A stretch of DNA of 64,000 bases from QHVT01 sp036389275 (GTDB lineage: Bacteria > Acidobacteriota > Thermoanaerobaculia > Gp7-AA8), in NCBI GenBank assembly GCA_036389275.1, contig DASVQE010000106.1:11233-75232 (forward strand), given 5' to 3'. The translations under genes and the position numbers were made by a program. Under the pieces are notes generated by a model. The model was not told the DNA's origin. It saw only the letters and a program-made list of their open reading frames with translations, and ran no database searches. Shown here one piece after another: positions 26,529 to 35,172 of the stretch; position 1 is the first letter of the stretch; each line of letters opens with the position of its first letter.

Positions 26529-26951
26529 ATGGAAGGCGAGCTCGGACCGCGCGTGCTCATCGCCGATGGCGACGCGACCCTGCGCCAGCGGCTCTACGGG
26601 GCGTTGCTGGAGCGGGACATCTTCTCCGACTGCTCCGCGAGCGTCGACGACAGCGTCGAGAAGCTCGACGGCACCGTCTACGCCGTGGTGGTGCTCGACA
26701 TCGCGCTCGCCGGCGAGCTGCATCGCGTCCTCGACCGCATCGGCGCGATCACGCACGCCGAGCGGCCGGTGGTGCTGGTGCTCGCGCCGAACGTCGAAGC
26801 GGCGCGCGCGCTCGACGTCGAGATCGTGCAGATCGTGTTGCGCAAGCCGGTGCTCCTGCCGCAGCTCGTCGATCTGATCCGCAGTTGCATCCGCAGCGCC
26901 ACGCGCCGCGCGCTCGCGGCCGTGCCGCGCGATCAGCACGCGTCGTCTTGA
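26529..26951 (+). CDS. Stand-alone receiver-domain protein
   Basis: A 140-residue single-domain response regulator. Asp13 and Asp15 form the acidic pocket, Asp57 (VVVLDIAL) is the phospho-acceptor position and Lys106 (LRKPV) the switch lysine. The usual Thr/Ser is poorly conserved (VLVLAPN). There is no output domain, so it would act by protein interaction or in a phosphorelay. It converges on the ACT-domain gene with a 19-base overlap. Confidence 0.75.
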   Translation: MEGELGPRVLIADGDATLRQRLYGALLERDIFSDCSASVDDSVEKLDGTVYAVVVLDIALAGELHRVLDRIGAITHAERPVVLVLAPNVEAARALDVEIVQIVLRKPVLLPQLVDLIRSCIRSATRRALAAVPRDQHASS

Positions 26952-27316
26952 ACGTCGTGGCCGGCGCCGCGCAGCGCCTGCACGCTTTCCTCGAGCCGCT
27001 GCACCAGCAGGTAATCGGTGTCGAACGTGGCGATGAGGAAGACGCTGATGCGTGCCGCGGCGAGCGGTGCGACGAGCGCGGCGGCGACGCCGGTGGTCTC
27101 GAACGGAATCGGCCCATGCACGCGCAGCGCGCGCCAGCCGTGCTCCGACTGCACGTTCGCCGGCACGGCCGCGCTGTCGCAGACGACGGAGAGCTCGTCG
27201 GGCGTGCGCGTGATCGAGACGAACGGACCTTGCGGCCAGTCGGGCAGCGGCGCATCGGCGGCGAGTCGGCAGACGGAGAGCAGTTGCGGAAGGATGGAGA
27301 TGCGGAGCTGCATCAC
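26933..27316 (-). CDS. ACT domain protein (ACT_7/CASTOR-like)
   Basis: A 127-residue protein with the pattern of the ACT_7 family: an N-terminal segment, a central PFVSITRTPDELSVVC strand-helix, and ISVFLIATFDTDYLLV in the second ACT unit. Such domains bind amino acids and act as small regulators. The ATG overlaps the stop of the upstream response regulator gene (ATGA at 27313-27316), so the two are co-translated. The ligand is unknown. Confidence 0.75.
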   Translation of the reverse strand: MMQLRISILPQLLSVCRLAADAPLPDWPQGPFVSITRTPDELSVVCDSAAVPANVQSEHGWRALRVHGPIPFETTGVAAALVAPLAAARISVFLIATFDTDYLLVQRLEESVQALRGAGHDVQDDAC

Positions 27317-27693
27317 TCGGCGAGGAGACGGTCGATGGTGTCGACCAGCTCGTGCGCGTCGAACGGTTTTCGGACGACGGCGTAGACCTCGCCGGCGATG
27401 TTCTTGAGGATCGAATCGGGCGAGGCGGTGACGAGCACGACGCGCTTGAGCAGCGCCGGCTGCGCCTCGCGCAGATGGCGGATCACGGTCATGCCGCCCT
27501 GGGTCGGCGTCATCAGATCGAGCAGCAATCCGTCGTACTCGGTCTGGCTGATCTTCTCGATCGCGGTGAGCCCGTCGGCTACGACGTCGGCGCGGTGGCC
27601 CTGACGCTTGAGGAGCGTTGCCACCAGGCGCTGCATCGACGGATCGTCGTCGAGCACGAGCAGGCGCGCCTTCTTTCGGAGTAACGGGAGCAT
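27313..27693 (-). CDS. Single-domain response regulator
   Basis: A CheY-like receiver of 126 residues with acidic pocket Asp15-Asp17 (LVLDDDPSM), phospho-acceptor Asp59 (LLLDLMTP), Thr in LVTASP and Lys109 (VVRKPF). There is no output domain. It is translationally coupled to the ACT protein downstream. No histidine kinase is adjacent. Confidence 0.9.
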   Translation of the reverse strand: MLPLLRKKARLLVLDDDPSMQRLVATLLKRQGHRADVVADGLTAIEKISQTEYDGLLLDLMTPTQGGMTVIRHLREAQPALLKRVVLVTASPDSILKNIAGEVYAVVRKPFDAHELVDTIDRLLAE

Positions 27694-27722
27694 TGGCGCG
27701 CGAGTCTATAACGGGGCGGGAG

Positions 27723-27797
27723 TGGTGCGGAGTAAGGGATTCGAACCCCTGACTTCCTCGGTGTAAGCGAGATGCTCTACCGCTGAGCTAACTCCGC
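27723..27797 (-). tRNA. tRNA-Val (anticodon TAC)
   Basis: A complete 75-base tRNA including encoded CCA. The acceptor GCGGAGT pairs with ACTCCGC, the D-arm contains GCTCAGCGGTAGAGC, the anticodon loop is CTTACAC, and the T-arm is GGGGTTCGAATCCC. Confidence 0.96.
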
Positions 27798-27822
27798 AAC
27801 CGGACGACGAGAATACCACGCG

Positions 27823-28314
27823 CTATGGAGCGGCCAGGGCGGTGAGCGCGTCGCCGGTGACGCGGAAGATCGTCCACTCGTCGACGCTGCGCGCGCCGAC
27901 GGAGCGATAGAAGCGGATGGCCGGCTCGTTCCAGTCGAGCACCGCCCATTCGAGGCGTCCGCAGCGGCGCTCGACGGCGAGCTGCGCGAGGTGGCGCAGC
28001 AGCGCGCGTCCGTATCCGCGGCCGCGCAGCTCGGGACGGACGTAGAGGTCTTCGAGGTAAATCCCGGGGCGGCCGAGGAACGTTGAGTAGTTGTGAAAGA
28101 AAAGGGCGAAGCCGGCGGGCTCGGAGTCTTCCTCGGCGATCACTACCTCGGCGTACGGCGCGTCGCCGAACAGCGTCTCGGTCAGCGACTCGGTCGTGGC
28201 GACGACCTCGTGCGCGAGACGCTCGTAGTCGGCGAGCTCGCGGATGAAGCGGAGGATCAGCGGGACATCGCCGGAAGTCGCGGCGCGGATGCGGAGCTGC
28301 GGCATGGCCGGCAT
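27823..28314 (-). CDS. GNAT family N-acetyltransferase
   Basis: A 163-residue GNAT protein, probably close to the spermidine/diamine acetyltransferase-like group by its layout: an N-terminal IRAATSGDVPLILRFIRELADYE, strand 4 GIYLEDLYVRPELRGRGYG with the acetyl-CoA loop RGRGYG, and the late FYRSVGA motif. ATG 28314 or the Met three codons later are both possible; the much longer upstream frame has no coding character. The acceptor is unknown. Confidence 0.85.
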   Translation of the reverse strand: MPAMPQLRIRAATSGDVPLILRFIRELADYERLAHEVVATTESLTETLFGDAPYAEVVIAEEDSEPAGFALFFHNYSTFLGRPGIYLEDLYVRPELRGRGYGRALLRHLAQLAVERRCGRLEWAVLDWNEPAIRFYRSVGARSVDEWTIFRVTGDALTALAAP

Positions 28315-28368
28315 CGTAACTCGGCGCCGCAACTCCGCTACAATCGCGGGCGGTCCGTTCCCAACGCG

Positions 28369-31149
28369 ATGAAAACGAAGCCTCTGGTGATCCTCTGCTG
28401 GATTCAGGTCGCCGTGGCGTCGCTGCTGGTGCTGCTCAACTTCCACAACATGGTCACGCGCCCGGCGCTCGGCCTGTCGTGGGCGCCGGACGGACGGGTG
28501 CGAAGCGTGGTGCCGGAGAGCCCGGCCGCGCGCGCCGGAATCGTCACCGGCGATCGTCTGCTGCGCGTCGGCGGACACGACATCGCGCCGGACGTGGTGC
28601 CGCTCTACTTTGCGAAAGCGGGCGAGCGCGTGACGGTGCAGCTCGCGCGCGGCGCGGTGGACGTGGTCACGGTGACGAACGAAACGTCGCGCCGCGAGGC
28701 GTTGCGCGCCGGCGGCGAGCGCGCGGTCGGCGCGATCAGCAACTACCTCGCGTTTCCGCTGCACGTCTGGATGATGGGACTCGGCATCGCGCTACTCCTG
28801 CTGCGGCCGGGAAACAAGGATGCGCGTTTGTCGGCGCTGTCGTTCGTCTACTGGGCGGGCAGCTCGTTCATCTATCGCGCGCCGGGCATGGGCGCGGTGC
28901 TCGCGCGAATGCCCGACGGGCTGCACCTCGCGCTGCTGAGCGTCGACGCGATTTTCGCGGCGGCGTTCTTTGCCGTCTGCGTGCAGTTCGCGCTCGTCTT
29001 TCCGAGCGATCGCACGCGCGGGCTGCGCGGCGAGTGGCAGCTCGTGCCGTGGATCGTGGCCACGCCGATTTTCATCGAGACGCTGGCGAACAATCTGCGG
29101 CGGCTGCATGGCGACGTCACGCCGGCGCCGCTGCCGTTCCGCGATGCGTATTCGACGGTGGGCACGCTGCTGCTGGCCAGCTCGCTGGTAATTCTGGGCG
29201 TGCGCTTCGCGCGCATGCGCGACTCGAATGCGCGGCGGCGGCTGCAACTGATTTTTCTGGCGCTGCTGCCTGGCAGCGCGGCGTTCATCGCCGGCTATCT
29301 GGTGAACGTGCTCGACCTCGGCTACGCGTGGGACACGGCCGCGCATCTGCTGCACACGCCGGCGACGATGCTGGGGTCGGGCATCTTCGCGTACGCGGTG
29401 GTGCGCCATCGCATCTTCAACATCCGCGTGCTGCTGCGGCGCAGCCTGCAGTACGCGCTGGCGCGGCGCACGCTGCTCGTGCTGATGTCGCTGCCGGTGA
29501 TCGGCCTCGCCGCGTTTCTGTACGCGCACCGCCGCGACACGCTGGCGGCGCTGCTCACCGGAACGCCGGCGGTGTACGTGCTGGTGATCCTGCCGCTGGT
29601 GCTGGTGATCCGCTATCGCAAGCGGCTGCTCGAGTCGCTCGATCGTCGGTTCTTCCGCGAGCAGTACGATCAGCGGCGGCTGCTGCTGCACGTCGTGTCG
29701 ATCGTGCGCGGCGGCTCGGACATGCTCACGCTCTCGCGCGCGGCGCTCGAGGAGATCGACAAGGCGCTCCATCCGAAGCACATCTCGCTCTGGCAGACGG
29801 ACCTCGAGGGCGGCGAGATCCATCGCGGCTTCGCGCGCGGCGAAGGGATCTCCTCGGATGCGGCGGCGCTGAGCGCGTCGGGCACGCTGGCCACGCTGCT
29901 GTCGGCGGACGAGGAGCCGCTCGACGTGTACAGCCGTCACTCGCGCGCATTGCTGCAACGGCTGCCGGAGCAGGAGCGCGACTGGTTGCGTCAAACGGGC
30001 GCGCATTTGATCGTGCCGCTGCTGATCGAGAAGCGTCTCGCCGGACTGATGCTCCTCGGCGAACGGAAATCGGAAGAGCCGTACAGCCGCGAGGATCGCG
30101 AGCTGCTGCGGATGCTCGGCGCGCAACTGGCCATGACTCTCGACTACTCGCGGCTCAAGCAGTCGCCGTCGCTGGTGTGGGCGCCGTCGTCGGGCGTGCA
30201 TCTGCATCTGAGCGACGTGGTGCAGCTCTGTCCGCGCTGCGGCCGCTGTTACGCGCCCGATGCGACGACGTGCGAGAACGACGCGCAGGCGCTCGTGCCG
30301 GAGTCGGGCGTGCCGCGGATGATCGAGGACAAGTATGTGATCACGCGGCTCCTCGGGCGCGGCGGCATGGGCTCGGTCTATCTGGCGACGCAGAAGCGGC
30401 TCAACCGGCCGGTGGCGATCAAGGTGCTGCTCGCACATCTGGTCGGCAGCTCGTCGATGCGCACGCGGTTCGAGCGCGAGGCGCGGATCGTGGCGCGGCT
30501 GCGGCATCCGGCCATCGTCACGGTGCACGACTTCGGCGTGCTGCCGTCGGGCCACGCGTATCTGGTGATGGAGTATCTCGACGGCGAGACGCTGCGGCGG
30601 ACGATCGAGTCGGGTCCGCAATCGCTGCCGGCGGCGCTGCAGATTCTCGCGCCGGTCGGGCAGGCCATCGATGCGGCGCATCGTGCGGGCGTCGTGCATC
30701 GCGACTTGAAGCCGGAGAACATCATGATCGTGCGCGAGCAGCATTCGGCGCCGGCGCCGCGCGTGCTCGACTTCGGCCTGGCGAAGATGGCCGTGCCGCT
30801 CGGCGAGGATGAGGCGACGATGGTGCAGTCGGGCCACAGTGCCGGCGTGGTTGGGACGCTGATGTACATGGCGCCCGAGGTGCTGAGCGGCCATGTGGCG
30901 GACGCGCGCGCGGATCAGTACAGCCTGGCGCTGATCGCGTACGAGCTGCTGGCCGGCGAGCATCCGTTCGGCACCGCGACCGATCTCGCTTCGGTGGTGC
31001 GCGGCCACACGGAAACGCCGGTGATTCCGATCCGGGAGCGCGTCAACGTGCCGCGGTCGGTGTCGGATGCCATCGGCCGCGCGCTGTCGAAGAAAGCGGA
31101 GGAGCGTTTCGCGACGGTGGCCGAATTCGTCGAGGCGCTCGGCGTCTGA
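28369..31149 (+). CDS. PDZ/membrane/GAF Ser/Thr protein kinase
   Basis: A 926-residue multidomain protein. After a first hydrophobic segment (VILCWIQVAVASLLVLLNF) there is a PDZ-like domain (about 30-105, PAARAGIVTGDRLLRVGG). Several membrane helices follow (about 125-420), then a GAF domain (about 430-600), a four-Cys zinc ribbon (CPRCGRCY...C near 622-640) and a C-terminal kinase domain. The kinase has GRGGMG (663-668), HRDLKPEN with Asp779, DFGLAK and an APE-like MAPEVLSG. The ATG at 28369 follows a start-free gap. It is likely a membrane sensor that senses misfolded protein, lipid or small molecule and phosphorylates cytoplasmic targets; the ligand is unknown. Confidence 0.88.
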   Translation: MKTKPLVILCWIQVAVASLLVLLNFHNMVTRPALGLSWAPDGRVRSVVPESPAARAGIVTGDRLLRVGGHDIAPDVVPLYFAKAGERVTVQLARGAVDVVTVTNETSRREALRAGGERAVGAISNYLAFPLHVWMMGLGIALLLLRPGNKDARLSALSFVYWAGSSFIYRAPGMGAVLARMPDGLHLALLSVDAIFAAAFFAVCVQFALVFPSDRTRGLRGEWQLVPWIVATPIFIETLANNLRRLHGDVTPAPLPFRDAYSTVGTLLLASSLVILGVRFARMRDSNARRRLQLIFLALLPGSAAFIAGYLVNVLDLGYAWDTAAHLLHTPATMLGSGIFAYAVVRHRIFNIRVLLRRSLQYALARRTLLVLMSLPVIGLAAFLYAHRRDTLAALLTGTPAVYVLVILPLVLVIRYRKRLLESLDRRFFREQYDQRRLLLHVVSIVRGGSDMLTLSRAALEEIDKALHPKHISLWQTDLEGGEIHRGFARGEGISSDAAALSASGTLATLLSADEEPLDVYSRHSRALLQRLPEQERDWLRQTGAHLIVPLLIEKRLAGLMLLGERKSEEPYSREDRELLRMLGAQLAMTLDYSRLKQSPSLVWAPSSGVHLHLSDVVQLCPRCGRCYAPDATTCENDAQALVPESGVPRMIEDKYVITRLLGRGGMGSVYLATQKRLNRPVAIKVLLAHLVGSSSMRTRFEREARIVARLRHPAIVTVHDFGVLPSGHAYLVMEYLDGETLRRTIESGPQSLPAALQILAPVGQAIDAAHRAGVVHRDLKPENIMIVREQHSAPAPRVLDFGLAKMAVPLGEDEATMVQSGHSAGVVGTLMYMAPEVLSGHVADARADQYSLALIAYELLAGEHPFGTATDLASVVRGHTETPVIPIRERVNVPRSVSDAIGRALSKKAEERFATVAEFVEALGV

Positions 31150-31176
31150 AGAACGGCGCTGTGCGATGATCGCGAC

Positions 31177-31584
31177 ATGGCAAACTCAGAGCCTCTAGCC
31201 GGTATCGCGCTCTCCGCTTCGCTCACCGTGAACGATCTCGAGAAAAGCGTGGCGTGGTATCGCGACGTTCTCGGTTTCGGGATCGACCGGCAGCACGAGC
31301 GCGATGGGAAATTGATGGCCGTGTCACTCATGGCCGGGAACGTGCGCATCCTGCTCGCTCAGGACGACGGTGCAAAGGGATCGGACCGTGCGAAAGGCGC
31401 CGGCTTCTCGCTGATGATCACCACCCCGCAGAATATCGACGCGGTGGCGAATCGGATCAAAACCCACGGCGGAACGCTGGCCAGCGAACCTGCGGATATG
31501 CCGTGGGGTATGAGGATGTTTCGGGTGGTCGATCCGGATGGGTTCAAGCTGACGATTTCTTCGGAGGTTCGTCGGGAGGCGTGA
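31177..31584 (+). CDS. VOC superfamily (glyoxalase-like) protein
   Basis: A 135-residue VOC-fold protein with two beta-alpha-beta-beta-beta modules: SLTVNDLEKSVAWYRDVLGF at the start and FRVVDPDGFKLTISSE at the end. Members include metal-dependent lyases, dioxygenases and resistance proteins. The usual first metal His is not obvious, so binding rather than catalysis is possible. It is a single gene downstream of the kinase. Confidence 0.8.
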   Translation: MANSEPLAGIALSASLTVNDLEKSVAWYRDVLGFGIDRQHERDGKLMAVSLMAGNVRILLAQDDGAKGSDRAKGAGFSLMITTPQNIDAVANRIKTHGGTLASEPADMPWGMRMFRVVDPDGFKLTISSEVRREA

Positions 31585-31619
31585 GGGCGGCCATTCCTGC
31601 GGCGGGATAAACTACTGCC

Positions 31620-31808
31620 ACGAAAACCGCGAAGGAGCAGGTTCAGGAGATTCTCGGAATGCTCCCGGAGGACGCCTCGCTCGAGGACATCCAGTACCAC
31701 ATCTACGTCCGCCAGAAAATCGAGCAAGGGGTGGCGGATGCAGAGGCGGGACGCGTGCTGACGCACGCGGAAGTGCAGCAACGACTGGCTAAATGGCTTA
31801 CCAAGTAG
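31620..31808 (+). pseudogene. Toxin-antitoxin antitoxin remnant, start lost
   Basis: The frame starting at ACG 31620 reads as a complete small antitoxin of 62 residues (TKTAKEQVQEIL, LEDIQYHIYVRQKIEQG, GRVLTHAEVQQRLAKWL), of the type paired with RelE/ParE toxins. No ATG, GTG or TTG exists between the upstream in-frame stop (31608) and Met14 (ATG 31659). The ACG probably marks a mutated ATG. A 49-residue product from 31659 would lack the N-terminal helix. The stop overlaps the start of the toxin frame, the normal layout for such pairs. Confidence 0.6.
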
Positions 31809-32034
31809 ACTGGACGGAATCGGCTTTCACCAGTCTGGTCGCAATCGAGTACATCGCGCGGGACTCTCCCAGTTATGCGGCGTCCCGGAGTTCAACGACC
31901 CCGCGGTACGTGAGATCGCCGTCGGTAGTCATCGTCTGATCTATCGCGTCGCACAGGACAGAGTGCTCCTGCTTGCGTTCGTTTATCGAGCCCGAGATCT
32001 CGCGAACCTGCTCGAAGACGGGCGATCGTCTTAA
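31793..32034 (+). pseudogene. RelE/ParE-like toxin with internal deletion
   Basis: ATG 31793 begins MAYQVDWTESAFTSLVAIEYIARDSP, typical of a ParE/RelE toxin N-terminus. After SYAA the frame shifts. The remainder (VPEFNDPAVREIAVG, HRLIYRVAQDRVLLLAFVYRARDL) continues in another frame and ends at TAA 32032. The middle helix expected between the two parts is missing, so a deletion of a few dozen bases with a frameshift has destroyed the gene. The original frame stops at 31937. Together with the start-less antitoxin, the module looks dead. Confidence 0.7.
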
Positions 32035-32047
32035 GCGGCACCACTCC

Positions 32048-32827
32048 CTACGGCACGATCATCACCGGCACCGGTGCGTGCCGGATGATGTCGAGCTTGC
32101 GTTCGCTCGGGTCGCGGTGGGCGTTGAGGAAGATGGCGTCGGCTTCGGCGGCGGTGGCGTAGCGGACGATTTCTTTTTCGGCGTCGCTGCCGCGCACGAT
32201 TTTCGTCGTTGCGCCGGGGATGGTGGCGGCTAACGCGCGCAGGTGTTGCTCGGCGCGGGATTGGTTGGCTTCGTCGCAGACCGTTAGCAGATGCACCTCG
32301 GCGCCGAGGCGGGCGGCGAGGTCAAGGGCGGCGCGGCCGTGCTGTTCGGGATGGGCGGGCACGACCACGCGCTGGAGCGCCTCGCGGCGGCGGATGCCGT
32401 AGCGGATGGCGAGCACCGGCGCGGGCGGCTCGATGAGGACCGAGAGGGTGGTCGAGCCGACGAAGAGGTGCGCCACGTGATGGCGTGCGTGCGTGGCGAT
32501 CACGATCAGGTCGGCGCCTTCCTCTTTCGCGGTGCGGCAGATCTCGTCGCCGGCGCTCGGCGCCTGGCGCACGATGAGGCGCGTGTTCAGCGATGCATTG
32601 GCGTTGCGCACGCGCGCGCGCAGCCGCTCGAGCTCCTGCTGTTCCGCATATTCGTAGAGCGCCGGATCCGCGGGAAAGCGCAGCTCGCCGGGATGCGAGG
32701 CCCAGGTCATGCGCACGTGGAGGATGACCAGCTCGGCGCCGCTGCCGCCGGCGATGCGCACGGCATCATCGAAGACCCACTCGGAGGCGGTCGAGAAGTC
32801 GGTCGGAATCAGGATCCGCTGAAACAT
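32048..32827 (-). CDS. Tandem universal stress protein
   Basis: A 259-residue protein with two Usp domains. The first (MFQRILIPTDFS, ADLIVIATHARHHVAHLFVGSTT, then APVLAIR) carries the ATP-loop-like G-x(2)-G-x(9)-G pattern only partly. The second (RVVVPAHPEQHGRAALDLAARLGAEVHLLTV, ending APVPVMIVP) is shorter. It is a cytoplasmic stress protein, single gene. Confidence 0.88.
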   Translation of the reverse strand: MFQRILIPTDFSTASEWVFDDAVRIAGGSGAELVILHVRMTWASHPGELRFPADPALYEYAEQQELERLRARVRNANASLNTRLIVRQAPSAGDEICRTAKEEGADLIVIATHARHHVAHLFVGSTTLSVLIEPPAPVLAIRYGIRRREALQRVVVPAHPEQHGRAALDLAARLGAEVHLLTVCDEANQSRAEQHLRALAATIPGATTKIVRGSDAEKEIVRYATAAEADAIFLNAHRDPSERKLDIIRHAPVPVMIVP

Positions 32828-32848
32828 GCGCTGCCTGCTGCAGCAACT

Positions 32849-33475
32849 CTAGCGCGCTACGGGCGTGGCCGGTGCAGGATTTGCGGCCGTCGCGGCCGGC
32901 GCGGCCGTCGTCACCGGCGCGCCCGCCGGAGGCGGCGGCGTGACGATGTAGCGGATGACCGTGCTCGGCTCCGCTTCCGTCTCCGCGATCTGCAGCGTCA
33001 CCTGTTGCCCGTGCGGGTCGAGCGCCTCACCGGGGATGAAGGGGTCCTGCATGGCCTGGTTGAGCTGCACTTCCAGCGTGCGCCAGTTCTGCTGCTCCGG
33101 CGGATAGGTGTCCTGCGCCGGGAAGGCGCGGAACTGGGCCAGGTACGTGGTGTAGTAGTGATAGACCTGCGGGAACGAGTCGTCGGTGGCGAGGGTGTAG
33201 ACCTTCGCGCCGGCGCCGTACTTGTTGCGGATCATCACCTCGTCGCGGCCGGTGAGGTCACTGCGGAATGCCGCACCTTCATAAATCGGGATGGCCGGAT
33301 TGATGGAGGTGAGGAGTTGCGTCGCGTCGACCTGCTGCCCGGCCGCCTGCGCCGCCGGGGCTTCTTTCGACGGCCGCTGCTCCTCGGCCGCACTCGACTC
33401 CGTCCCGCCCGTGCAGGCGGTGGTCACGAGGGCAGCGAAGAGGATCGCCGCGGCGGCTCCGGTGCGAGTCGTCAT
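32849..33475 (-). CDS. Lipoprotein of unknown function
   Basis: A 208-residue exported lipoprotein. The signal peptide is MTTRTGAAAAILFAALVTTAC with lipobox Cys21. An acidic/Ala-rich linker follows and then a folded part with repeated aromatic residues (VYHYYTTYLAQF). The C-terminus is Pro/Ala/Thr-rich. I recognise no family. The ATG at 33475 is chosen to give a normal-length signal; an ATG six codons upstream also exists. Confidence 0.65.
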   Translation of the reverse strand: MTTRTGAAAAILFAALVTTACTGGTESSAAEEQRPSKEAPAAQAAGQQVDATQLLTSINPAIPIYEGAAFRSDLTGRDEVMIRNKYGAGAKVYTLATDDSFPQVYHYYTTYLAQFRAFPAQDTYPPEQQNWRTLEVQLNQAMQDPFIPGEALDPHGQQVTLQIAETEAEPSTVIRYIVTPPPPAGAPVTTAAPAATAANPAPATPVAR

Positions 33476-33504
33476 CAGCGTCCGATACAGCAATCGATAT
33501 GCCT

Positions 33505-34008
33505 TCAGTTGTTTTCCGCGTGCGTGACCACGACGCGGCGCCGCTTGGCGTTGCTCCGGAGGCGCTCGAGCGCGGTCTGGCCGCCGTAGCGGGCCACCAG
33601 CTTCTCATCGTAGAGGTCGGAGATGCTGGCCACGCTGTCGAGCGAGGCGATCAGTTGCTCGGGCCGCAGGCGGCGGCCGAGGAACGAGTGCGAGTAGTAG
33701 ATGTCACCTTCGACCATGCTGAAGGCGCCGAGCGGCACTTCGGCGTTGAGGCGCAGCAGCTCCTGCATCAGCTCGAACGACGTTTCGACGCCTTGCACGC
33801 AGAAGGCGAGGATCTCGATGACCGCGTCGTCTTCCTCGTACGCGTCGATGGAGATCTCCAGCACCGTGGAGCCATATTTCAGATAGAAGTCGCAATGGTC
33901 GGCGTCATCGAAGTGCTCGTCGACCAGTTCGTCGAGGTACGACTTCACCTGACGATAGACTTCCTCCTGGCAGTGGCTGTGGAACTCCCGCTTGCGTACC
34001 GGTGACAT
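33505..34008 (-). CDS. YbjN domain protein
   Basis: A 167-residue protein with the YbjN / type III secretion chaperone-like fold. Markers are YLKYGSTVLEISIDAYEEDDAVIEILAFCV, LMQELLRLNAEVPLGAFS and the SFLGRRLRPEQLIASLDSVA helix. These proteins are thought to act as chaperone-like or adaptor proteins. Start ATG 34008. It diverges from the RlmI-like methylase with 18 bases between starts, so their promoters must overlap neighbouring coding sequence. Confidence 0.75.
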   Translation of the reverse strand: MSPVRKREFHSHCQEEVYRQVKSYLDELVDEHFDDADHCDFYLKYGSTVLEISIDAYEEDDAVIEILAFCVQGVETSFELMQELLRLNAEVPLGAFSMVEGDIYYSHSFLGRRLRPEQLIASLDSVASISDLYDEKLVARYGGQTALERLRSNAKRRRVVVTHAENN

Positions 34009-34026
34009 TGGAGGCGGATTATAGCG

Positions 34027-35172
34027 ATGAACAGGATGCTCACGCTGAAACGTGGCAAGGAGCGGATGGCGGCGCACCGGCACCCGTGGATTTTCGCCGG
34101 CGCGATTCACGCCGAGCGCGGTCCGGAAGAGGCGCCGTTCGGCGAGCTGCTCGATGCGGACGGCACGCGCATCGCCTCCGGGTTCTACTCGAAGCCGTCG
34201 CAGATCCGGCTGCGCGCGCTGACGTTCGGCAGCGAGCCGGTGACGGAGGAGCTGATCGCCGAGCGATTGCGCGCCGCGATCCGCCGCCGCGCGCCGATCT
34301 TCGACGACGATACGAACGCCGCGCGGGTCGTGCACGCCGAAGGCGACGAGTTGAGCAGCATCGTGGTCGATCGCTACAACGATCTGGCCGTCGTGGAGAT
34401 CTCCAATCGCGGCGCCGAGCAGCTCAAGCCGCTCATCACCGAAGTGCTGCAGCAGGAGCTCGCGCCGCGGGCGATCTTCTTCAAGAACGATCTGCCGGCG
34501 CGCAAGCTGGAAGGCCTGCCGACGGCCGAGGAGCCGGTCGAAGGGACGATCATCCGCGAGTCGGGGCTGCAGTTCCGCGTGAATCCATCGGAAGGGCAGA
34601 AGACCGGCTTCTTTCTCGATCAGCGCGAGAACCGGCGCCTCACGCGCACACTCGGCGCAGGCAAACGCGTGCTGAATCTCTTCTCGTACAGCGGCGCGTT
34701 CGGCGTCTATGCCGCGGCCGGCGGCGCAACCAGCGTCACCAACGTCGACGTCTCCGACAAAGCGATCGCGCTGGCGCGCGAGAACCACGCGCTCAACGAT
34801 TCGGCGGCGGAGTTTCTCGTGGCGGACGCGTTTCAGTACGTGCGGCAGACGCGCGAGCGCTTCGAGCTTTTGATCTGCGATCCGCCGGCGTTCGCGAAGA
34901 GCCGCGGCGACGTCGATCGCGCGGCGCGCGGCTACAAGGACATCAACCTGCACGCCATGCGCATGGTCGAAGCGGGCGGACATCTGATGACGTTCTCCTG
35001 CTCCGGCCACATGTCGCTCGACCTCTTCCAGAAGGTGATCTTCGCCGCCGCCCTCGATGCGGGACGGCGCGTGTCGTTCGTGCGGCGCCTCACCGCCGGA
35101 CCCGATCACCCGGTGTCGATCTACTGTCCCGAAGGGGAGTATTTGAAGGGGTTTCTACTGGAAGTGCGCTAG
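34027..35172 (+). CDS. RlmI-like class I rRNA methyltransferase
   Basis: A 381-residue SAM-dependent methyltransferase of the RlmI/RlmK group (m5C of 23S rRNA). An N-terminal PUA-like domain (LKRGKERMAAHRHPWIFAGAI) is followed by a central EEHB-like part and the Rossmann domain: motif I VLNLFSYSGAFGVYAA, motif IV CDPPAFAKS and FSCSGHMS near the usual catalytic Cys region. Length and order match RlmI. The end overlaps the convergent HPr-kinase-like gene by 18 bases. Confidence 0.88.
   Translation: MNRMLTLKRGKERMAAHRHPWIFAGAIHAERGPEEAPFGELLDADGTRIASGFYSKPSQIRLRALTFGSEPVTEELIAERLRAAIRRRAPIFDDDTNAARVVHAEGDELSSIVVDRYNDLAVVEISNRGAEQLKPLITEVLQQELAPRAIFFKNDLPARKLEGLPTAEEPVEGTIIRESGLQFRVNPSEGQKTGFFLDQRENRRLTRTLGAGKRVLNLFSYSGAFGVYAAAGGATSVTNVDVSDKAIALARENHALNDSAAEFLVADAFQYVRQTRERFELLICDPPAFAKSRGDVDRAARGYKDINLHAMRMVEAGGHLMTFSCSGHMSLDLFQKVIFAAALDAGRRVSFVRRLTAGPDHPVSIYCPEGEYLKGFLLEVR

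Noticed and set aside
28792..31008. 738-residue minus-strand frame opposite the multidomain kinase
   Set aside because: His/Arg/Gln-rich composition and no domain; a shadow of the kinase gene.
31177..31584. True glyoxalase I
   Set aside because: The metal-binding His/Glu set of GloA is not recognisable; kept as a general VOC protein.
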